Position numbers and translations under genes: made by a program
Origin: Mesorhizobium sp. M2D.F.Ca.ET.226.01.1.1
Lineage (GTDB): Bacteria > Pseudomonadota > Alphaproteobacteria > Rhizobiales > Rhizobiaceae
Direction of reading: 5' to 3'
Assembly (NCBI RefSeq): GCF_004022705.2
Contig: NZ_RZOY02000001.1
Location: 192,956 to 256,955, forward strand
DNA length: 64,000 nt
Shown here: positions 37,340-45,543 of the stretch, one piece after another
Numbering within the stretch: position 1 is the first letter of the stretch
Layout: the number at the start of each line of letters is the position of its first letter
The notes under the pieces: model-generated
What the model was told of the DNA's origin: nothing
Seen by the model: only the letters and a program-made list of their open reading frames with translations
Database searches by the model: none

Positions 37340-38445
37340 CAGCCGCGACAGAAGGCGGAGTCGGAGGCCACGCCTTTGGCGCAGATCTGCTCCTTGGTAT
37401 AAAGACCTGTGTCGACCACCGATTTCTGGATGTTATCCTTGGTGATGACGCTATTTGGCGCGTCCACCTCGGGAATGCCTCCCTTGTAGCCGTTGTCGAA
37501 CGTGGTCGCGACGAGATCAGCGGGTATCTTGTCGCCTTTCATCGCGTGCACGGCCAACTGAACGGCCAGCTTGTTCATCGCGACATAGTCCACAGTCATG
37601 TCCATCTCCTGCAGGCCGGCAGCAACGCGCTGCACTCCGGCTAGAGTGGCGTCGTACCCGCCAAACAGCTTGATCCCCTTGAGTCCGGCGGCTTCCACCG
37701 CAGCCAGTGCCGCACCGCCGGTGTCGTCATTCATGGAGAAGATCGCATCGACGCCGTTGTGGGTCTTGGTCAGGCACTGATCCATTGCAGTCTGAGCATT
37801 GGCGGGGAGCCACAGCAGCGCATCCGCCTGACAAACGACCTCCAATTTGCCGGCCTTGATCAGCGGATCGAGATATTCGCCGATGCCCTTCACCTGGTCG
37901 CCATAGAAGGGAAACTTGGGGTCGCCGTAAATCTTCGCCAGCCGGACCGGCTTGCCGGTCTTGGCGTTCATCTCCTCGATTACCTTGGCCGCCGCCTGTG
38001 CCTGCTTTTGGCCGATTTCAACGAACGGGGCGGTCAGGTAGGCGTAGGCGGGCCCGCCTGTGCAAGCGTGAATGGTGCATACAAGTGGGATCCCGGCTTG
38101 CTCGGCAAGGGCCAAGGTGCCCGCGGTCTGCATTGGATCGACGGCAACCATGACGATTGCTTTGGCATCGTTGGCGATAGCGGCCTGAACCTGCGAGGTC
38201 TGTTGCTGCACGTTGTTTTCGGAGTTGAGAATCTCGACTGTCATGTTCGGCACCAGTTCCTTGGCGGCCTTCAAGAAGGCCGGCTTGTCGAACTGCTCGA
38301 AGCGGACTGTCGTGAAGTCTGGCAGGATAAAATAGATCTTGCCGGTAAGATCTTCTGCGGCGGCGGGAGGCGTGAGTGCCATGCATCCCGCGAACCCGCA
38401 CATCAGCGCTGACATGCGAATTTTCCCAACGAATTTCCTAAGCAT
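37339..38445 (-). CDS. Sugar-type ABC transporter periplasmic binding protein
   Basis: A 368-residue Peripla_BP_4-type binding protein. It has a signal peptide (cleavage near PPAAAED), then LTGKIYFILPDFTTVRFEQFDKPAF and IVMVAVDPMQTAGTLALAEQAGIPLVCTIHA. The ligand is unknown; the family takes pentoses, hexoses and related polyols. GGAAGGA precedes ATG 38445. Its promoter, 38669-38697 on the minus strand, carries a LacI-type operator. Confidence 0.9.
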   Translation of the reverse strand: MLRKFVGKIRMSALMCGFAGCMALTPPAAAEDLTGKIYFILPDFTTVRFEQFDKPAFLKAAKELVPNMTVEILNSENNVQQQTSQVQAAIANDAKAIVMVAVDPMQTAGTLALAEQAGIPLVCTIHACTGGPAYAYLTAPFVEIGQKQAQAAAKVIEEMNAKTGKPVRLAKIYGDPKFPFYGDQVKGIGEYLDPLIKAGKLEVVCQADALLWLPANAQTAMDQCLTKTHNGVDAIFSMNDDTGGAALAAVEAAGLKGIKLFGGYDATLAGVQRVAAGLQEMDMTVDYVAMNKLAVQLAVHAMKGDKIPADLVATTFDNGYKGGIPEVDAPNSVITKDNIQKSVVDTGLYTKEQICAKGVASDSAFCRG

Positions 38446-38520
38446 TACGAGATCCTTCCATTTTTGCTGTTCTCTCTCTGGTCCGCCGCATCATCCGAGT
38501 TTCGGAACATCACAGGGCTT

Positions 38521-38544
38521 GGAGCATGGCTTCGGCCATGCTCC
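38521..38544 (-). promoter_or_regulatory. UUCG-type hairpin in the leader of the sugar ABC operon
   Basis: Perfect 10-bp stem GGAGCATGGC/GCCATGCTCC around TTCG (CGAA on the transcribed minus strand), between the operator and the binding-protein start. It could also terminate transcripts arriving from the upstream hydrolase gene. Confidence 0.5.
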
Positions 38545-38655
38545 GTCATTTTGGGAGATTGCTATTTTGAAAGTTCCGGCCTCCGCCCGTGGACGCGCTC
38601 CCATCGCCTTACGCATCGATATCGGCCGTTTCTGCGACGGTCTTCTGTGAATGCG

Positions 38656-38697
38656 TGTAAACGTTTTCAAAATGGCGCGCTAGAGCGACGGTGTCAA
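38656..38697 (-). promoter_or_regulatory. Promoter with LacI-type operator for the sugar ABC operon
   Basis: On the minus strand: TTGACA (38697-38692), 17-bp spacer, CATTTT (38674-38669), then operator TGAAAACGTTTACA (38669-38656). The operator begins on the last base of the -10 box, exactly as at 47484-47525, so a bound repressor would block polymerase. Confidence 0.75.
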
Positions 38698-38822
38698 GCG
38701 CAAAGAGATTGGAGTGTTTCAGGCCACGTAGGCCTCGTCCGCGACGCGACATAGCGGTCGGCGAACAACCATCGCACGTGCTGCAGCGCCGAATGGCGTA
38801 TCAGTGTGCGGCGTCCGGCGGA

Positions 38823-39602
38823 TCAGCCGGCTCGCGTACCACCCGTCCATCCGATCACGGCTTGCGAAATAACGTTCACAACGTCGGCATGGCTCGTATC
38901 GTTGATGAGATCGTGATGGGTATTGGCGAACAGGTGATGCCTTGCGCCTGGAATTCGTGACGTCCAGCGCCGCGCGAGATCAGGAGGGCAAAACATGTCA
39001 TTGTCCCCGCTGATCATGAGCGCGGGAAGGCTGAGTTCAAGCAATCCGGCCTGTATCTGCTCACAGACCGGCGCCGAGAGGACGCTTCTTAGATGGACGA
39101 AGGCCATCGTTGCATCAAACTTGAGCGGGTCGAATTCCAGTTCGTCGAGATAGAAGGGGTCAAGCGACATCACGCCTTGCTCAGCCTGGCGCTCTTGCTC
39201 TTGGCTGATCCCCTCGACAGGCATGCCGCCGAGCACCACTCCACGGAAGGGACCAGCGCCGGCAATGACCACCGCAGCTGCCGTCATCGCGCCCATCGAA
39301 TGTCCGACCAGCACCATCGGAAGCCCGGGATTTTCCCGCCGCGCTATCCCTGTCAGGCGCTCGGCATTCGTTCTCAGATCGGCCATGGAGCCGGGATTGC
39401 CCCGCTCGCCATCCGAGAGCCCGTGTCCGATCGCATCAAGCGCCCAGACGCCGATTCCCCGTGCATTCAAGGAGTTCGCGAAGCGGTGGTAGAGGCCGCT
39501 GTGTTCGCCATATCCATGCAGAAAGACGATCTGCGCAGTGGGCTTCAGCGGAGCCCAGTGGCGGTAGTAGACCTGTCCGGAAGCGCCCTCAAACCTTGGC
39601 AT
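38823..39602 (-). CDS. Alpha/beta hydrolase (monoacylglycerol-lipase/lysophospholipase-like), copy A
   Basis: A 259-residue serine hydrolase. The oxyanion segment is FLHGYGEHSGLYHRFA, the nucleophile elbow VLVGHSMGAM, the acid in ISGDNDMFCPP and the histidine in THHDLINDT. The family (Hydrolase_4) cleaves esters or lactones. The start at 39602 (MPRFEGASGQ) has AGGTGG upstream; a TTG at 39638 is less likely. It lies 26 bp after an RbsD-like gene on the same strand and is mirrored by a similar pair at 41243-42565. Confidence 0.85.
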   Translation of the reverse strand: MPRFEGASGQVYYRHWAPLKPTAQIVFLHGYGEHSGLYHRFANSLNARGIGVWALDAIGHGLSDGERGNPGSMADLRTNAERLTGIARRENPGLPMVLVGHSMGAMTAAAVVIAGAGPFRGVVLGGMPVEGISQEQERQAEQGVMSLDPFYLDELEFDPLKFDATMAFVHLRSVLSAPVCEQIQAGLLELSLPALMISGDNDMFCPPDLARRWTSRIPGARHHLFANTHHDLINDTSHADVVNVISQAVIGWTGGTRAG

Positions 39603-39627
39603 CGACCACCTGTGGCGGATTACTTCG

Positions 39628-40104
39628 TTACGGGGCAAGCCCGTTGAGGATCATGTCCATGGGAATGTCGGCGCTTGGATAGCCGCCGACAAGGATCACA
39701 TTGGCATGCACGCGATAGTCGCCCGTCTGGACAAACAGCTTGCACCGATCGCGAAGGTCATAATAATCCGGGATGTAAGGCACTTCGTAGACGTGTTTCT
39801 CATCGAAGAGCCTGGACAGCATGGCGAAGCCATCAGGATTTGCACCGCGCATGTCCTTGGTGACGATGCAGGCCTCGATGTCGCCGACGTCGCAGATCAC
39901 GGGAACGAGATCGTCGATCGACGGCACGCCGGTAACGACTTCCAGGTCCAGGATCTCCACGTCAGGCGCCAACGAACGCAGCGCCTTGGCTGACGTGCCA
40001 CTGCCGGCATCGGCAATGAATATCAACTCGCCATGGCGCAAGTCGGCCAGCGCCGCTGCCAACCTTTGGTTCAATATTCTCGGCCTCAGAAGCTTCGTGG
40101 TCAT
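39628..40104 (-). CDS. RbsD/FucU-like pyranase/mutarotase, copy A
   Basis: A 158-residue RbsD/FucU-fold protein. The family histidine and aspartate are H24 and D32 in DLRHGELIFIADAG, and the C-terminal motif is TGDYRVHANVILVGGY. In classical RbsD the last motif reads TGE...Y, so Glu is Asp and Tyr is His here; substrate or chemistry may differ from D-ribose pyranase. The start at 40104 puts the operator at 40140-40153 in front of the gene, which argues against the longer frame to 40260. It is followed by hydrolase copy A. Confidence 0.8.
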   Translation of the reverse strand: MTTKLLRPRILNQRLAAALADLRHGELIFIADAGSGTSAKALRSLAPDVEILDLEVVTGVPSIDDLVPVICDVGDIEACIVTKDMRGANPDGFAMLSRLFDEKHVYEVPYIPDYYDLRDRCKLFVQTGDYRVHANVILVGGYPSADIPMDMILNGLAP

Positions 40105-40139
40105 CGTGCGTTCTCGCGGGTTCGATCGTCGGCGGCGAT

Positions 40140-40153
40140 TGAAATCGTTTACA
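40140..40153 (-). promoter_or_regulatory. LacI-type operator upstream of RbsD-like copy A
   Basis: Minus strand TGTAAACGATTTCA, 36 bp before the start at 40104; two mismatches from a perfect palindrome. One of six such boxes. Confidence 0.6.
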
Positions 40154-40380
40154 CAAAAATTCGGTTTTGTCGATATCCCTGGCAGGTATTCTTGAAACCT
40201 GGCAGGCGGAAATCTGGGGCATGGCCCGCTTGAATCAAGTAGCGGGAGGACGTCTTTCAAAGGCGCGATTGCGATCTAATCGATCTTACGTGCAAGATGC
40301 CGTCGATTCTGGCGATCTTGCCGGCTCAACGCTATGACATGGTCACGGTGTGTCGCATCGCTCGCAACTGATGGACTGTC

Positions 40381-41058
40381 ATGAGAACTGCAAAGAACGA
40401 AGATCTCACGGAAACAGGCGGCCGCGGCGGTCAATGGCAGGTTGTATATGATGGACTTCAAAAGGGCATTATTTCCGGAAGGTATCGTTCCGGCGTGCGC
40501 CTCATTGAAGACGACATTATTGAAGCCACCGGGGCAACTCGCCATGCTGTCCGCAAGGCATTCGACGAACTTGTTCGCCTCGGCCTCGCGGTTCGCTACC
40601 CGCACCGTGGCGTGCAGGTGCGGAGCTTCACGGCATCCGAGATATGGCAAATCTACGAAGTCCGTGAGTGCCTCGAGCTGAAGGCAATAAGCTACTATAC
40701 CGAGCCGGCGGCAAAGGAGCTCGTGCGAAAATTGAAGGCCATTGTCTCGGATCACGAGAGGGCGATCGCGAACAACGATCTTGCTGAAATGTATCTGCAG
40801 AACAATCTTTTGCACGAGGCTATATATCAACGGTGCGAGAACGAGTTCCTACTCGACGCCATTAAGCATCATTCGCTTCTCTCGCACCTGATTCATACTA
40901 ATTCGGTGCAAAGCAAGGATTTGCGCTCCAAAGGCGCCAAGGATCACTTGACTATGATTCAAGCGATAGAGAAGGGCGACCAGAAAACCCTGGCTCGAAC
41001 CCTTCGAAACCATATCCGGACCTTCCGGGACTATTACCTTCAGCATCTGACCTCTTAA
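40381..41058 (+). CDS. GntR-family regulator with FCD domain
   Basis: A 225-residue GntR regulator. The winged-helix domain (residues ~18-80) includes GRYRSGVRLIEDDIIEATGATRHAVRKAFDEL. The all-helical FCD domain (~95-215) has histidines in NNLLHEAIYQ, KDHLTMIQAI and LRNHIRTFRDY that usually bind metal and a carboxylate ligand. It sits between the two divergent RbsD/hydrolase modules and is a natural local regulator. Candidate operators are TTATCGATRA repeats at 41192 and 41217. Confidence 0.9.
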   Translation: MRTAKNEDLTETGGRGGQWQVVYDGLQKGIISGRYRSGVRLIEDDIIEATGATRHAVRKAFDELVRLGLAVRYPHRGVQVRSFTASEIWQIYEVRECLELKAISYYTEPAAKELVRKLKAIVSDHERAIANNDLAEMYLQNNLLHEAIYQRCENEFLLDAIKHHSLLSHLIHTNSVQSKDLRSKGAKDHLTMIQAIEKGDQKTLARTLRNHIRTFRDYYLQHLTS

Positions 41059-41185
41059 AGCGCGTCTCGCTGAAACGAATCCGGGCGACGCGCTTCAGGT
41101 CCTCATGTCGCTCGCCAAGAGCGGCCGCGCAATTCTAGGCGCCGCGCCATAGAAGCATGCCGGCTGGCCGGCCTTGGCTTGTCGG

Positions 41186-41226
41186 TTGACATTATCGATA
41201 AAACAGGCGGATAATATTATCGATGA
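41186..41226 (+). promoter_or_regulatory. Promoter with paired TTATCGATRA boxes before RbsD-like copy B
   Basis: TTGACA at 41186-41191 and GATAAT at 41210-41215 (18-bp spacer). TTATCGATAA (41192-41201) lies inside the spacer and TTATCGATGA (41217-41226) just past the -10. The boxes are 25 bp apart, fitting repression by a dimeric regulator, most simply the adjacent GntR protein. Confidence 0.6.
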
Positions 41227-41242
41227 AAAGGGGGAACACAAA

Positions 41243-41713
41243 ATGCAATACGGCGCGGACAACCGCATCATCAACGGCACGATCGCGGCGGCTCTGGCCA
41301 CGCTCCGCCATGGTGAGGTGATCTTCATTGCCGACGCGGGCGGCGTCATCGCTTCATCCGTGCAGGTGCCGATCGTGGACCTTGGAATTGCTCCAGGTCT
41401 GGTCTCGATCGAGCAGCTGCTGCCGCTGCTGCGCGACAATGGTGACATCGAGCGGGCTGTCGTTGCCGAGCCGATGGAGGCGCAGAGTCCCCAGAAATAC
41501 AAATTCGTCGTCGACACTTTCGGGAAGGAGCGGGTCACTACCGTTCCATACCGGCCCTCGATGTATGCGATCCGCAACGCCAGCAAGTTGATCATCCGCA
41601 CAGGAGATTACAGCGTCCACGGCAACATCGCCCTGGTCGGAGGCTATGCCAGCGCCGACGTCAAGTTCATTCGGAACACGGAAGTCGGGGACATCAGGAT
41701 ACTGCCGGACTGA
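41243..41713 (+). CDS. RbsD/FucU-like pyranase/mutarotase, copy B
   Basis: A 156-residue paralogue of copy A, with H23 and D31 in TLRHGEVIFIADAG and the C-terminal TGDYSVHGNIALVGGY. Middle regions differ enough to suggest a different partner or substrate. ATG 41243 has AAGGGGGA upstream. The gene stands in front of hydrolase copy B and a NitT/TauT-type transporter, mirroring copy A. Confidence 0.8.
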   Translation: MQYGADNRIINGTIAAALATLRHGEVIFIADAGGVIASSVQVPIVDLGIAPGLVSIEQLLPLLRDNGDIERAVVAEPMEAQSPQKYKFVVDTFGKERVTTVPYRPSMYAIRNASKLIIRTGDYSVHGNIALVGGYASADVKFIRNTEVGDIRILPD

Positions 41714-41797
41714 CATGACACACGGCCGATGTTCTCGAGCGTCGGCTCTCCAGTCGAGTGAACCGTTCTGGTCAAAATTTGCCGAAGGGCCGTTCAG

Positions 41798-42565
41798 ATG
41801 CCGTTCTTCGAAACCGCGCATGGGAAAAGCTACTACCGGTGCTGGGATGCGCGGAAGGCGGTCGGCGGTGTCGTGTTTCTCCATGGTTTTGGCGAGCAAA
41901 GCGGGCACTACCATCGCCTTGCGGGCGCCTTCAACGCCAGTGGCCTCGCCATGTGGGCGCTTGATCAGCAAGGACACGGCCTTTCCTATGGCGAACGTGG
42001 CGCGGTGGCGTCGATGGATCCCCTCGTCGACAATGCCGAGCGTCTGATCTCGATCGCCGCCAGCGAAGCTCCCGGCCTGCCGCTGGTTCTCGTCGGCCAT
42101 TCTCTCGGCGGCATTGCCGCTGCGCTGTTGATCGCTCGTGGCGAGCGCCGGTGCCTGGGGCTGGCCGTCACGGGCACGCTGATCCAGCCGGAGACCGTTG
42201 CCATACCCGCGCCGCCGGAAGTCACCCGCGACCCATTCTATCTAGACATGCTGGCGACCGATCCATTCGCCTTCAGCGTAACGCCAGAAAGCACGGCGGC
42301 GCGGCGGGCGGCCATGCACAAGGCGCGCGGGGAGCTGGCCGCGACTCTCCCCAAGGTCGACCTTCCCGTGCTGCTGATCAATGGCGACCACGATGTGATT
42401 GCCCCCGCCAGGTATGCCCGTGCGGTCCGCTCGCAACTCAAGAACGCCACGGTGCTTATCGTGAAAGACGGCTTCCACGACATCATCAACGACGTGCCCC
42501 ACTTCGCCGTCGAGAGGCGCCTCGTCGCCTTCGCGAGGGCGGCGATCAACGGCCGAGGGCGGTAG
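41798..42565 (+). CDS. Alpha/beta hydrolase (monoacylglycerol-lipase-like), copy B
   Basis: A 255-residue paralogue of the copy A hydrolase. It has FLHGFGEQSGHYHRLA, nucleophile elbow VLVGHSLGGI, acid in INGDHDVIAP and histidine in DGFHDIINDV. A cytoplasmic location is expected, as there is no signal peptide. AAGGG precedes ATG 41798. It lies 84 bp after the RbsD-like gene and 69 bp before the transporter, so all are probably one transcript. Confidence 0.85.
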   Translation: MPFFETAHGKSYYRCWDARKAVGGVVFLHGFGEQSGHYHRLAGAFNASGLAMWALDQQGHGLSYGERGAVASMDPLVDNAERLISIAASEAPGLPLVLVGHSLGGIAAALLIARGERRCLGLAVTGTLIQPETVAIPAPPEVTRDPFYLDMLATDPFAFSVTPESTAARRAAMHKARGELAATLPKVDLPVLLINGDHDVIAPARYARAVRSQLKNATVLIVKDGFHDIINDVPHFAVERRLVAFARAAINGRGR

Positions 42566-42597
42566 AAGGAAAGGCCTCTTTCAAGGTTTGGTAAGGC

Positions 42598-42613
42598 GCG
42601 GCTTGCAAGCCGC
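42598..42613. repeat. 16-bp palindrome before the NitT/TauT-type binding-protein gene
   Basis: GCGGCTTGCAAGCCGC is a perfect palindrome 21 bp before the ATG at 42635, immediately upstream of the ribosome-binding site. Confidence 0.45.
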
Positions 42614-42634
42614 CAGCAAAAAAGGGAGCAGCAA

Positions 42635-43629
42635 ATGGGTGGATTTCGAAACGAACTGCATTCGCTCGCCGTCTTGGTCGCAGGCTTGATAGGGATGGCG
42701 ATGTCGGCCGGAACCGCGCAGGCCACAGATACCGTGACCATCGCGACATCGATCGAAACACTCGACGCTTTCGTGCCTCAGTTCGGCTCGCAGGTCGGCA
42801 TCTTCGCCAGGCATGACCTCGACATCAACTACGTCAAGGGCGCCAACGGGTCAGCCATGGTAGCCGCGGTGGTTGGAGGCTCGGCCGACATCACGCATGT
42901 CGGCGCGGCCCTGATCTTTCCGGCCATCCAAAAGGGTGCGGCGCTGACGGTCCTGTTGGGCAACTACGACATCGACTACACCTTCATCGCGCACAAGGAC
43001 GCCGGAGTCGACGTCAAGAAGGGATATCCGGCTTTCCTGAACGATCTCAAGGGCAAGCTGATCGGCGTCGCCGGTCGCGGGGGCGCAACCGAGCTCTACG
43101 TGCGCAAGATGTTCAGGGACGCAGGCATGAATCCCGACAAGGACATCACCTTCATCGCGATCGGCACGGGCTATGGCGCGGCGGGCGCCTTCACCAACCG
43201 CCAGGTCGATGCGATGGCCAGCATTCCGCCGAGCTCGACGTTGATCGGTCCGGACAATCTCGATGTGCTGGTCGATCTCAATGCCACGCGCAACAAGGTT
43301 TCGATCCCGAGTATCTCTTCACGGTTTTCACCGCCAATTCGGATTTCATCAAAAACCGCCCGCAGGTTGCCCAGAATTTCTGCAAGGCGGTCATCGAGAC
43401 GATCAACTACATGAAAGACCCTGCGAACGAACAGAAACTGGTCGATTTCACCGCAAAGACCCTCAAGCTCGATGCGGGCAAGGCCAAGGCGTTGATCGAC
43501 GTCTACAAATCGGGCTTCAATGCCAAGCTCACCAAGGAGCGCTGGGAAGGCATGAAGAAATATGCCGCTTTTGTTCCAGACTGGACGATGAACGCGTATG
43601 AGCCCTGCGCGAACCTGACTTCGGGCTGA
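42635..43629 (+). pseudogene. NitT/TauT-type ABC binding protein gene with a one-base frameshift
   Basis: The first frame (42635-43414) has a signal peptide (cleavage near AGTAQA) and an NMT1/SsuA-like fold, then degenerates into Ser/Arg-rich nonsense after NATRNKV at ~43,300. The proper continuation, FDPEYLFTVFTANSDFIKN..., is in another frame and runs to the TGA at 43629. Adding one T to the TTT at 43299-43301 restores AAG GTT TTC GAT CCC and a ~330-residue protein. GGGAG precedes ATG 42635. As given, the transporter would lack its binding protein, unless this is a sequencing error in a T run. Confidence 0.85.
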
Positions 43630-43630
43630 G

Positions 43631-44458
43631 GTGGCCGAGTTGGTCGCCGCGGCAGGTTCATCGGGCTTAAAAGGGAAGGCCGGTCGGCCTTCCCACCGGA
43701 ATGGCGCGCGGCTCAAGCGACTTGCTGGACAAATCGGCGTCGGAATAGCCTTTCTGGCGTTGTGGCAACTCGTCTACATGTCCGGCGTCGTGAAGCCGCT
43801 GATTTCGCGAAGTCCCGGGCAGGTGTTCTGGTTTTTCGTCCAGATCGCCACCGATGGCACGCTTCTGCCAGCGCTCTATTCCACGGTCGAGGCGACAGTG
43901 GTCGCTTTCGTGCTGGCATCATTCGTTGGAGTAGTCATCGGCATCGGCCTTGGTCTGTTTCCCAAAGTTGAGGAACTGCTGGACCCCTATATCAGTGCGT
44001 TCAACGCGATGCCGCGGATCGCCTTCGCGCCGGTATTCATACTGCTTTTCGGCGTCAGCCAGGCAGCCAAGATCGCGCTTGCCTTCAGCGTCGTGGTTTT
44101 CATCCTGATGGTCAACGCGCGCGCCGGCATTCGCACGGTCGACCGCGATATCAGGCTGATGGTGACGGTCATGAATATTTCCAAGCGGGATATGTTCATG
44201 AAGATCCTGCTGCCCAGCGCCGTGCCCTCCATTTTCGCCGGACTGCGCCTTGGCATCATCTATTCCCTTCTCGGCGTCGTGACCTCCGAGATATTGGCGT
44301 CGCGGGTAGGGCTCGGCCAACTCATTGCGGGATATGCCGGTACTTTTCAGCTCGAAGGGGTCTACGCCGTCTGCATCGTGCTGGCCGTGATCGCTTCCTT
44401 GCTCAATGCCGGGATGGCTCTGCTCGAACGCTATCTGCTCGGTGCGCGAGCGCTCTAA
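43631..44458 (+). CDS. NitT/TauT-type ABC transporter permease
   Basis: A 275-residue BPD_transp_1 permease (SsuC/TauC-like) with about six spans. The cytoplasmic helix motif NISKRDMFMKILLPSAVPSIFAGLRL contacts the ATPase. The GTG start at 43631 follows the frameshifted binding-protein stop directly and lacks a strong ribosome site, so translation is probably coupled. The break upstream could therefore reduce its expression. Confidence 0.88.
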   Translation: MAELVAAAGSSGLKGKAGRPSHRNGARLKRLAGQIGVGIAFLALWQLVYMSGVVKPLISRSPGQVFWFFVQIATDGTLLPALYSTVEATVVAFVLASFVGVVIGIGLGLFPKVEELLDPYISAFNAMPRIAFAPVFILLFGVSQAAKIALAFSVVVFILMVNARAGIRTVDRDIRLMVTVMNISKRDMFMKILLPSAVPSIFAGLRLGIIYSLLGVVTSEILASRVGLGQLIAGYAGTFQLEGVYAVCIVLAVIASLLNAGMALLERYLLGARAL

Positions 44459-44477
44459 ACCGCGAGGACCAGGGACG

Positions 44478-45266
44478 ATGGCACCAAGCATATCGCCTGC
44501 CGCGGGAACCGACGGTGTCGCCGCCAGGATTTCCGACGTCGTGATGGAGTTCCAGACCACGTCGGGACCAGTGCGCGGGCTGGATGATGTGTCGTTGGAA
44601 CTGCGAGAGGGAGAGTTTCTGGTTCTCGTCGGACGTAGCGGTTCCGGCAAGACCACTGCGCTCAATGTCCTGGCCGGGCTCCACACTGCAACGATGGGCG
44701 AGGTGAGCGTACTTGCCCAACCGCCCGTCGCCGCGCGTCCACAGCTCGGCTACATGTTCGCGCGCGATGCTTTGCTGCCATGGCGAACTGCACTCAAGAA
44801 TGTAGAGTTCGGGCTGGAAGTGCGCGGTTTCGCAAAAAGCGAAAGACGGGCCCTGGCCCGAGACTATCTGGACCTCGTCGGTTTGAAGCGCTTTGCCGAT
44901 AATTATCCAAGTCAGCTCTCCCAGGGCCAGCGGCAGCGTGTGGCGCTCGCTCGCACCTGGGCGCCTTCGCCGAAGATACTGTTGATGGACGAGCCTTTTT
45001 CGGCGCTCGACGCACAGACGCGTGAATCGCTTCACGAGGAGCTCGTGCGCATGTGGGCCGCTGACAAGAAGAGCGTTGTCTTCGTCACCCACGATCTGAA
45101 CGAGGCGATCACCTTGTCCGACCGGATCCTTGTTTTCAAAGACGGCAAGATCGCCAAGGAATTCTCGATCCCTTTCGCTCGACCTCGGGACCTCGTCGAT
45201 ATCACCGCGGACCGGACGGCACGCGACATCTATCATGAGATCAGGCAACTGCTTTATCAGCATTAG
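44478..45266 (+). CDS. NitT/TauT-type ABC transporter ATPase
   Basis: A 262-residue ATPase of the SsuB/TauB type. Walker A is GRSGSGKTT, the signature is LSQGQRQRVALART (Gln instead of the first Gly of LSGGQ), Walker B is [12 protein letters not shown] and the H-loop is FVTHDLNEA. ATG 44478 has CAGGGA upstream. It is the last gene of the copy B operon. Confidence 0.9.
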   Translation: MAPSISPAAGTDGVAARISDVVMEFQTTSGPVRGLDDVSLELREGEFLVLVGRSGSGKTTALNVLAGLHTATMGEVSVLAQPPVAARPQLGYMFARDALLPWRTALKNVEFGLEVRGFAKSERRALARDYLDLVGLKRFADNYPSQLSQGQRQRVALARTWAPSPKILLMDEPFSALDAQTRESLHEELVRMWAADKKSVVFVTHDLNEAITLSDRILVFKDGKIAKEFSIPFARPRDLVDITADRTARDIYHEIRQLLYQH

Positions 45267-45329
45267 CCGGCCGATAGCCGTCCCCGGGGTGGGCGGCGTG
45301 CAGCAGCTCACCCGGTGGATGCGTGGCCA

Positions 45330-45343
45330 TGTAAACGTTTACG
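45330..45343. promoter_or_regulatory. LacI-type operator between convergent genes (orphan)
   Basis: TGTAAACGTTTACG, one base from a perfect palindrome. It lies between the ends of the ATPase and HAD genes with no evident promoter on either side. Confidence 0.5.
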
Positions 45344-45543
45344 CCATTGGCGGATTGGGTCAATGCGGAGTCTCTGCCGAGACCCCATTTCCGGATTGCC
45401 GCGTCGACCGTTCGGACCAAGCGCGCCCTCGGTAATACGAGTTCAGTCGAGGCGCATTAAGATTGTCGATTCGGGAATGTATGTGCCTTCCAGTACCGGT
45501 GCACCCTTTCTCGGCGGCAGCACCTCGGCCACGCGGACGGTGG

